This document shows, in pieces, positions 7,453-17,195 of a stretch of 17,195 nucleotides of DNA. The notes below the pieces were generated by a model, which worked only from the letters and a program-made list of their open reading frames with translations, ran no database searches and was not told where the DNA came from. The stretch covers positions 1 to 17,195 of the forward strand of contig JBBQGL010000087.1 in the NCBI GenBank assembly GCA_038323025.1, read 5' to 3'. The translations under genes and the position numbers were made by a program. The stretch's first letter is position 1. Every line of letters begins with the position of its first letter. The stretch comes from JAFKKF01 sp038323025 (GTDB lineage Bacteria; Pseudomonadota; Alphaproteobacteria; Rhizobiales; Kaistiaceae).

Positions 7453-10400
7453 GCCTGGCGCTTCAGCCAGTTCACCAGTCGCCCGGTCGCTTCGGCCATC
7501 TGCGCCGGGCTGCGCAGGAAGCAGAGCCGCATGTAGCCGCGGCCGGCTTCGCCAAAGGCATCGCCCGGCGCCAGGCCGATGTTGGCCTCATCGACGAGCC
7601 TGAAGGCAAGCCGGCGGGTGTCCGCCTCTCCGTCCACGGCGAAGAACATGTAGAACGCCCCCGCGGGCTCGGCAAAGCGCACGCACCCGGTTGAACGCAG
7701 GCCGGCAGCGACGATGTCGCGGCCTTGCCGGGCGCGCTCGACCTGCAGGCGAATGAAATCGTCGCCCTGGTCGAGGGCCACGATCGCCGCCCGCTGCATG
7801 AAGGCGGCGGTTCCCGAAGTCGAATACTGGATGAGATTCTCGATCGCCTGTCCGAGGATCGTCGGCGCCGATAGCCAGCCGATGCGCCAGCCGGTCATCG
7901 CCCAGTTCTTCGAAAACGTGTTGACGTAGAGGAGGCGATCCTCCGGGTCGGCGACGTCATAGAACGAAGGTGAGCGCGCGCCATCGTAGTAAAAGCGGTG
8001 ATAGACCTCGTCGGCGATGATCCAGATGCCGCGTGCGCGCGCGAAAGCCAGAATCGCAAGGAGCTCGTCCCGGGTTGCGGTCCACCCGGTCGGATTGCAG
8101 GGCGAGTTGATGAAAAGGGCGCGAGTCCGTTCATTGACGGCGGCGAAGAGCTGATCGAGATCGAGCCGCCAGCCCGCGTTGCCGAGGCGCATGGCCACGG
8201 GTGCCACCGTCGCGCCGGCGACCGTTACCGTCGCCGTGATATTCGGCCAGGTCGGTGTCGGGACCACCACCTCGTCGCCGGTACCCGCCGTCAGCCGTAC
8301 GGCAAGCTGGATCGCATGCATGCCGGAGCCGGTGACGAGGAACCGCTCCGCCGGCAGCGACTTGTCAAAGACGCGCTGATGATACCGCGCCAACGCCTCG
8401 CGCAAGCCGGGAAGACCACGCTGATAGGTGTAAAAGGTCTCGCCCGCGGCCAGCGATTTCGCCGCGGCATCGGCGATGAAGGCCGGCGTCGGAAGATCGC
8501 CCTCGCCCGCCCAGAGAGGAATCAGCCCGGGACGGTTGCGTCCGTAGTTGAAGACCTCAACGATGCCGCTTTCAGGCGCATCGCGTGCTTCCGGTCGGAT
8601 CGCGGCGAGGATTGCCTCGTTCATCGGCTGGCTCCAGGTCTCTGGCGCGCAAAAAACCCCGACTGCGGGGGAAGATCCGGGCCCGCAAGCGCTTGCCAGG
8701 GTGATCTTCGGAGCCGCTCGCAGGCGGCTCCGAGGACCCGTGAGGACGAAATGGACCGGATCAGGCGCGCTTGGCGAGAAGGTCGCGAATTTCCTGAAGC
8801 AGGATCTCCTGACGCGGCGGCGGCGGCGGCGTGGCCGGCGCAGGCGGCGCCTGGCGCTTCAACCGGTTCATGGCCTTGACGATCATGAAGAGTACCCAGG
8901 CAACGATGATGAAGTTGATCACCAGGGTGATGAAGTTGCCGTAAGCGATGGTCGCTCCGGCTTTTCGCGCCTCCTCGAGTGTCGCCGCGTGCGGTCCGGA
9001 GAGTTGAAGATAGAGATTCGAAAAATCGAAACCGCCGGTGATGAGGCCGATGATCGGCATGATGATGTCGTTGACCAGCGAGGTAACAAGGCCGCTGAAC
9101 GCGGCGCCGATAATGAAGCCGATCGCCAGATCGACGAGGTTGCCGCGCAGCGCGAATTCCCTGAACTCCTTAAGCATTCCGTCGCCTCCCTTAACGTCCG
9201 CGGTCATTTGTGACCGGCCGACCCGCCGCCGGCGACGAATCCGTAACCTTGATCCATGCCCGAGGCAACGTGGATGGTAAGCCGCCTTCCGCTGCTTGGG
9301 CGAAGCGCGACGGGCGTGCAATTCTCAGGCGGCGAATCGGAGGCGGCGATGGCTGACGAGACTCAACGGTCCTGGTGGCGGCGCACGCGCTGGCTGGCGC
9401 TTTCCGTTCTTGGCGGCGCCGGATTCCTGATTTGCCTCGCGCTCATTCTCGCCCCGGCTCTCGACGGCGAATGGTTCCTGGACTTTCCACTTGGCGGGCT
9501 GCTGGCGGCGGCGGGCCTGCCTGTAGCTCTGGCGCTCCTCCTCTTCCGGTTCTTCGCGCGGCAGGACGACATCGACCGCCGGCACGGCTACTCCGAGGAC
9601 TGATACCGATGACGCTGCGCGAACGCACGGCCGGCCGAAGGATCGGAAAGGCATTCGGCGTGTTCGCTGGAGCGTTTGCGTTTTTCGTGCTGGGCGTCGC
9701 GGTGGTTGCCCTGCTCGGGCTGCCCGCTCCGGCGATTCTGATCCTTGTCGTTTTCGTTTCACTGGCCGTGTACGCCACGCTCGGCATCGGCGGAGCTACC
9801 CTCAGCGAAGCCGGCTTTTTCGCCGCCGACCGCTCGATTCCGGCCGTCTTCAACGGCCTCGGCACCGGCGTCGCCCTGCTGTCGGCCGGCGGGTTCGCCG
9901 GCCTTGCCGGGGCATGGTTCGACGATGACCGGGGCGCCCTCGCCCTCAGCCTCGGGTGGGTGACCGGCCTGGTGCTGATCGCAGTGCTCATCGCCCCCTA
10001 TTTCCGCAAGTCGGGAGCGGTCACCCTTCCCGATTTCCTCGCTCTTCGATTTGGCGGCGAAGCCATCCGCGCCCTTGCACTGCTGGTTCTGATTCTCATC
10101 GGGGCGGTCGCCCTCGTCGCGGCACTATCGGCGGCAGCTACCATCGCCAATTTCTTTCTGGGGACGCGGGCGTCGATCGCGATTTCCGCCGCGGCGGTCA
10201 TGATCGTTCTCGCCGGGGTTTTTGGTGGCATGCGTGGCCTGGTGCTTGTGGCCGGGGCGCAGGCCGTCGTCTTCCTCCTCGCGCTTCTCGTTCCCGGCGC
10301 CATGGTCGCACTCCGCGAATACGACGTGCCCCTTGCGCAGTTCACCTACGGCTATGCCCTGAGGGAAGCAGCCGACGCGGGCGGCGCGTTCGCCAGCATC

Positions 10401-13400
10401 GCGGGGCATCTCCTCCCCCTCCCTCGCCTCGGCGGGGTCAACCTGGTGGCGCTTGCCGTCACCATCGCGGCGGGCACCGCCTCCCTGCCCCACATCCTGG
10501 TGCGGAGCGCCGTCAGCTTCGGGACCGGAGGCGCGCGTCGCAGCATCGGGTGGTCGCTGGTGGTCGTCATCGCCGTCGTGCTTACCGCTCCGGCCTACGC
10601 CGCCTTCGCAAAGCTGTCGCTCTATCGCGATCTCGTAGCGACCGACATCGGCAGCCTGCCCGACTGGGTGTTCTCGTACGGCAAGCAGGGCCTGGTCCGG
10701 ATCTGCGGCGTGGAGGCGACCAACGTCGACGCCGTGACCGCCGCCTGCACGGCCAGCCTCGGCGCGAAAGGCCTGGTCGGCCCCGGAGACATCGCCATCA
10801 GCACCGACCTGGTCGTCCTCGGTTTCGCGGACATCACCAACCTGCCCTACGTGCTCACCGCGCTGATCGCGGCCGGGGCGCTCGCCGCGACGCTGGCCGC
10901 GGCAGGCGCGCTTGCCGTGTCCATCGCCAACTCCATAGGTCACGATCTCTACGGGCGACTCATCGCCCCGAAAGCACCGGCCGGGCGACGGCTGATCCTG
11001 GCGCGGCTGGTCCTTCTGGTCGTGGTCTCCCTGGCGGGGTGGCTGGCGGCAAGGGGCCCGGGCACCTGGATTTCCGTCGCCCTGCTGGCGCCGGCGATCG
11101 CCGCGTCCGCCTTCTTTCCGGCGCTTGTCCTCGGTATCTGGTGGCGGCGGGCAAACGCCACCGGAGCTCTCGCCGGAATGATCGCCGGACTGACTATCGC
11201 TGCCTACTACGCCGTGGTGACCACGCTCCGCGGCGCGCCGCCGGCCGGGTTCCCGAGCCTCGGCGGCGGCGTGCCGGCGATGGCGGCGGCGATCTATGGT
11301 TTGCCGATCGGCTTCCTGGTCACGATCGGCGTCAGCATGGCGACGGCGCCGCCCGACAGTGCGCGTGACAATCTGGTCGACGCCATCCGCAGACCGGGCC
11401 GGGAGGCAGTCGCCGGCGGCGACAGTCCCACCTGATCGCTCCAATCGAATATGAAAGCGGGATGATGAGTGAATCGCGACGCATGCTGTTTCCGCCGATC
11501 GAGCCTTACGCGGTCCATCGCCTGAGGGTCTCAACCCTGCACGAGATTCACGTGGCGGAATACGGCAACCGCTCCGGCAAGCCTGTCGTGCTCCTGCACG
11601 GCGGTCCAGGCGCCGGCTCGAACCCAACCATGTCGCGGTTTCACGATCCGGCGATATATCGCATCGTCGTCTTCGATCAGCGGGGCTGCGGTCGCTCGAC
11701 GCCGCATGCGAGTCTCGAGGAGAACACGACCTGGGACCTGGTCAGCGACATCGAAGCGATCCGAAGGCGCCTCGCTATTGAACGCTGGCAGGTCTTCGGC
11801 GGTTCGTGGGGATCATGCCTCGGGCTCGCCTATGCCGAAACCCATCCGGAACGGGTCAGCGAACTGGTGCTCCGCGGAATCTTCACGCTGCGCCGGAAGG
11901 AGCTTCTGTGGTTTTACCAGGAAGGTGCGTCGTACCTGCTGCCGGAAGCGTGGGAAGCCTTTCTCGCGCCGATCCCCGAGCCGGAGCGCGGCGACCTGAT
12001 CGGCGCCTACCACCGCCGGCTCACCGGAGCGGACCAGGCGGCGCAACTCCAGGCGGCGCGCGCGTGGAGCATGTGGGAGGGCTCGGCGCTCTCGCTTCTC
12101 CCAGATCCGGCGCGCGTGCAGGCTTTCGGCCAGCCGCATTATGCGATCGCTTTCGCCCGGATCGAATGCCACTATTTCCAGAACGCTGGTTTCTTCCGCG
12201 CCGACGATCAGCTTCTCGCCGACGCCGGCCGGCTGAAGAACATTCCCGGTGTGATCGTTCACGGCCGCTACGATCTCTGCACGCCGGTGGCCATCGCCTG
12301 GGACCTGCACCGCGCCTGGCCGGAAGCCGATCTTCGCATCGTCCCGGACAGCGGGCATGCCATGAGCGAGCCGGGCATCGTGCACGAACTGGTTTCCGCG
12401 ACCGAGGCGTTCAAGGCGCGGCGGGCTTAGTTCCGGCGGGGGCGGCGGGCAGGCATCCCGCCGGGAGGAGTAAGCGTGGCGACGATCTACAAGATCTGTC
12501 AGGCGGCGGCCTGGCGCGCGGCCAAAGCGCGCGGTGTGTTCGCCGGCTCGCCCATCGATCTTGCCGACGGCTACATCCATTTCTCGACGCTGGAACAGGT
12601 TGCCGAGACCGCTGCGCGACACTTCGCCGGCGAGGGCGATCTCGTGCTGGTCGCGGTCGATACGGACAAGCTCACCCCGCCCCTCCGCTACGAGCCCTCG
12701 CGCGGCGGTTCTCTCTTCCCCCACCTCTATGGCGACCTCGATCTCACCGCGGTGATGTGGGTGAAGCCGCTGCCGCTGGGCAGTGACGGGCGCCATGTTT
12801 TCCCGGCGCCCGGTCCATGACCGGCACCTACGAGTTCCTGCGGCCCCTCCTTTTCGCGCTCGACCCCGAGCGGGCGCATCGCCTGGCCATTCGCGCGTTG
12901 TGGATGGGCGTTCTCCCACGCCACGCGCCCAACGACCCGCGACTGTCCCGCCGACTGTTCGGGCTGCAGTTCCCCAATCCGCTCGGCATAGCCGCCGGCT
13001 TTGACAAGAACGGCGAAGCCGTCGACGGCCTGTTTGCCCTCGGCTTCGGCTTCGTCGAGGTCGGCACTGTCACACCCCGCCCGCAAGCCGGAAATCCGCG
13101 GCCGCGCCTGTTCCGCCTCGCCGCCGACGAAGCCATCGTCAACCGGCTGGGATTCAACAATGACGGTCATATCGCGGTGCACCGACGCCTCACGGCGCGG
13201 CGCCAGGGCGGAATCGTCGGCGTCAATCTCGGAGCCAACCGCGACAGCGCCGACCGCGTCACCGACTATGTCGAAGGTGTCCGGCGATTTTCCGATGTCG
13301 CCGACTATCTCGTGGTCAACGTTTCCTCGCCCAATACGCCTGGTCTTCGCGACCTGCAGGAGCGCGCCGCCCTCGCCGCGCTGCTCGATCGCGTCATCGA

Positions 13401-16400
13401 GGCGCGTAATTCCGCGAGCCGGCGCGTGCCGCTCCTTCTCAAGATCGCGCCCGATCTCGACGATGCCGCGCTCGCCGCCATCGCCGAGACTGCGCTTGCG
13501 GCCGGGATCGATGGCATGACGGTGTCCAACACCACCCTCGCCCGTGACGGATTGCGGGATCCGCAGGCGGCTGAAGCGGGCGGCCTGTCGGGAAAGCCGC
13601 TCTTCCGCCCGTCGACCGTCATGCTGGCAAAACTCCGGCGGCTGGTCGGCAAGGACCTTGCCCTCATTGGCGTCGGCGGGATCGACTCAAGCGATGCAGC
13701 GCGGGCCAAGCTCGCGGCGGGCGCCGACCTGATCCAGCTCTATACCGGCCTCATCTTCAAGGGCCCGGGTTTGCCGGCAACGGTCCTTGCCGGCCTGACA
13801 GGCCGCGGCTCCTGATCGCGTGATCGCTACAGGGCGTCTGCGGGAAATACCGAGGGCAACCGGCTGCGCATGCGCCAGACCAGCGTCAGGCCGCGCAGAC
13901 CCAGGAAGACCCAGAGGGCAATCCAGAGCGCCGCGATGCCGAGCGCCCCCGATAGTCCCCACCAGGTCAGCAGGTAGGCGGCCAGTGACAGTAGCATCAT
14001 GTTGCGCATGTCGGCGGACCAGGTCGCGCCGATGAATACACCGTCCATCTGGTAGGCAAGCGTGCCGACAACCGGCACCAGCGCCGCAAAGACCAAGTAT
14101 ACGCGGCCGCTCGCGCGCACGGGCGGGCTGGTGGTCATCCAGTCGATTATCGTCGGACCGGCAAGCCAGAAAACCAGACTGACAATCGCCCCTACCGCAA
14201 AGCCCCAACCAATGGTCAGAAGAACTGCCCGGTCGAATGCAGGGCGATAGAGGGCGCCAATCGCCCGGCCGGCCAGCTGCTCGGCGGCGGCGGCGAAACC
14301 ATCGAGGAAATAGGCCGCCACGGCGATCAGATTCATCAGGATCTCATTGGCCGCAAGCACAACATCGCCGGCGGCGGCGCTTTTCGCGGTGAAGAAGGCG
14401 AACGCGAAGAGCAGCGTGAAGGAGCGGATCATGATGTCGCGGTTGACGGCGACCATTCGCAGGAAAGCCGGGCGCTCCAGGATTCGCTGCCAGTCCGGTC
14501 GCGCAGCGCTGCCCATCAGGCGCCATGCGACAGATACGCCGACGAGGAAGGTGGTCGCTTCGGCAGCAACGCTTGCCCATCCCACGCCCGCCACGCTCAT
14601 GCCCAGGCGGCCAACGAGGAGAATGCTGAGCAGCATGTTCACCCCGTTCAGCACCGCCTGGAGGAAAAGACCGTAGCCGGCACGTCCGAGCCCGATCAGC
14701 CAGCCGAGGATGACGTAGTTGGCGAGCGCCAACGGCGCCGACAGCACGCGCACTTGCCAATAGGTCCCCGTCGCTTCCTGCACGGCGCCGCTGCCGCCGA
14801 TGAGGCGAACGGCAAGCATGGCGATCGAGTCCTTGAGGATAAGAATGGCGCACCCGATCGCGAGCGCCATCAGCAGTGCCCGGTAAAACGTCGCAGCAAT
14901 TTCCTCGCGGTCGCCGGCGCCGAGCGCCTGGGCCACCAGTCCTGTTGTCCCTGACCGCAGGAAATTGAAAGTCAGGAAGACCATATCGAAGACGAGCGCG
15001 CCGATCGACACGCCGCCGACGAGCGCCGGATCGCCGAGTTGTCCGATCACGGCGAGATTGACCGCGCCCACCAGGGGCGTCGTCAAATAGGCAAGGGTCA
15101 TCGGCACCGCTATCGCGAGCACGCCGCGGTGGGTGACGGCGAAGGGACGGGAATCTGTCTGCATGGAATCCTGCGGGAGATCGCACCGGCTTATAGGCTG
15201 CGAAAGCGGGACCGGTTAACTGGCTCGTCAGCGGATCAGTTTCTCGAGGGTCTCGATACGGTCGGCCTCGGAAGGCGGCTTGTCCCAGCGCAGGCGCGCG
15301 ATGCGGGGAAAGCGCATCGCGACGCCGGACTTATGCCGGGTCGAGCGCTGGAGGCCCTCGAAGGCCACTTCCAGCACCAGCCCGCGATTGGCGTCGTGCA
15401 CTACCTCCCGGACCGGGCCGAAGCGATTGACGGTGTTGTTGCGCACGAAACGGTCGATCTCGATCAGCTCGTCGTCCGTAAATCCGAAATAGGCCTTGCC
15501 GACCGGCACCAGTTCGTCGCCGGCTTCGCCCGGCCGCCAGACACCAAAGGTGTAGTCGGAGTAGTAGGACGAGCGTTTGCCGTGGCCGCGCTGCGCGTAC
15601 ATGAGCACGGCATCGACGGTATGCGGATCGCGCTTCCACTTGTACCAGGGGCCTTTGGGGCGGCCGGGTTCGTAGGCGGAGTCCCAGCGCTTCAGCATCA
15701 CGCCCTCGATCACGGGCTCGGGCGGCGCGGCGCGGAGCCGCATCAGCTCCTCGCCGCCGGCAAACGCCAACAGCGGCGAAAGGTCGAGGCGAGCCCCCCG
15801 CACGCGCGCGACCAGCGCCTCCAGGCGCCGACGGCGTTCCCGGAACGGCAGCCGCCGCAGGTCTTCGCTACCCTCCACCAGGCAGTCATAGGCGCGGATG
15901 AAGGCCGGAAACGCATCCATTTGCCTGGCGGTGACAGCCTTGCGGTTGAGGCGCTGCTGCAGGTCGGAGAAAGAGCCGAGGGCGAAGCCGTCGTCACCAC
16001 GCCGGCCGATCAGCAATTCGCCGTCGAGCGCACCCTCGAAGTGCAGCGAGTCTACAAGATCGGGAAAAGTGCCGGAGATGTCGTCTCCGGTGCGCGTGTA
16101 GAGGCGGGCGATGCCGGCCTCGCGCACCGCCTGGACGCGGATGCCGTCCCATTTCCATTCGGCCGCGTAGTTCTCCGGCGTTATCAGTGACAGCTCGTCA
16201 TCGGCAAGCGCATGGGAAAGCATGACCGGCCGGAATGGCGCATGGATGCCGGCCTCGGGCCGCTCGGCGCGGCCTTCCAGCCACGCGAACAGCGACAGGT
16301 ACGGCGGCGACAGTCCTGGCCATGCCTCCTCGATCTCGTTCACCGGCTGGTTGCCGAAGTCGGCCAAGGCCTGCTTGGCCAGCCGTGCCGAAATGCCGAT

Positions 16401-17195
16401 GCGCAGGCCGCCGGCAACCAGCTTGATCAGGGCCCAGCGCGCGGTGGCGTCAAGCCGGTCGAGGAGCGAGGCGACCAGCCGCGGGCCCTCCAGCCGCGAC
16501 GCGGCGAGCAGCCGCTCGACCAGTTCACCCAAGCGGGGCGCGGCGCCCGGATCGACGCTCTTTTCCGGCCAGACCAGCGCGATGGTCTCGGCGAGGTCGC
16601 CAACGTAGTCGTAGGAATAGCGGAAGAGCACCTCGTCGATCCGCTCGACCGCCAGCGCCCTCAGCATGGCCGGCTTGACGGCCGGAATGTCGAGCTGACC
16701 GGTGAGGGCGCCGAGCGCATAGCCGCGATCGGGATCCGGTGTCGTGCGGAAATAGTCGACGAGCAGCCTTAGCTTGACGTTTCGCTGTGGCGTCAGGACG
16801 AGGCGATCGAGGAGCGTGGCGTAGCGGATCACCCGCAGACCTCACGACAATTTGCGGCGACGGGTGCGTCCGGGTTGGCCAGGCTTCGCCTGCAACGGGA
16901 TCGATTCATGCCCGAGGTATCTAGGTTGGCACGGTTCGTCCCGCCATCGGGTTTTGCTTCTCCCCAAGGCCGAACCCGCGCTTGGCTGTTGCCAGGCCGA
17001 GAGGCGCCCAGGCGAAAAATGCAGGGGGATTGAAGATTTTCATCAAAACTGGTGAGCTAGTGGAACAAATCTGACGGGTGAATCCGGGAGGGGATTCCCG
17101 TCAGGTTCGGCGCATGCGAGTCTTGGGCATGCGCCCCGGGATTTCCGTCAAGCTGAAGCCACGTGATCGCCGCCACCTTGAAGCGATCGTCGGTG

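Overview
This window is GC-rich DNA from an alphaproteobacterium, most likely of the order Hyphomicrobiales (Rhizobiales). The evidence is a glycine-dependent 5-aminolevulinate synthase (HemA), the DUF952-pyrD gene pair, an EPSLG-repeat acidic protein of a type I associate with rhizobia, and the family resemblance of the other proteins. I cannot name the genus. Both ends lie in insertion sequences: the last codons of an IS5-type transposase at 2-112, and the first codons of an IS630-type transposase running off the right edge from about 17114/17129.

Left part (1-3266) is accessory and rearranged. An acidic EPSLG-repeat protein loses its normal end at about base 1319, where it is joined out of frame to the middle of a GGDEF-EAL gene. 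What remains there is a half GGDEF domain plus an EAL phosphodiesterase domain with every catalytic residue in place. A small secreted protein of 79 residues with its own terminator follows, then about 430 bases with no convincing gene.

Middle part (3267-9177) holds an aspartyl/asparaginyl beta-hydroxylase-like oxygenase, an MFS transporter, an ArsR-type repressor, hemA, a class I/II aminotransferase and mscL. The ArsR gene has two identical-spacing palindromes, one over its start codon and one over its -35 region, and appears leaderless. hemA, transcribed away from arsR, carries a near-perfect FNR/FixK box (TTGAT-N4-GTCAA), so heme synthesis is probably tied to oxygen. hemA and the aminotransferase converge on a shared CTAG that supplies both stop codons.

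Right part (9349-13815) is a co-directional run: the small (DUF4212) and large subunits of a sodium/solute symporter, prolyl iminopeptidase, a DUF952 protein and pyrD (quinone-dependent dihydroorotate dehydrogenase), the last two overlapping by ATGA. On the other strand lie a MATE efflux protein and an ATP-dependent DNA ligase of the bacterial repair type. That ligase family usually sits with an exonuclease, an Lhr-like helicase and a phosphoesterase; none is next to it here, and an IS630 element begins about 230-280 bases upstream.

Most of the window is ordinary chromosomal housekeeping. I did not find a clear undescribed multi-gene system. The most useful leads are the chimeric EAL gene, the ArsR operator architecture, the structured repeats upstream of the MFS gene, and the isolated ligase.
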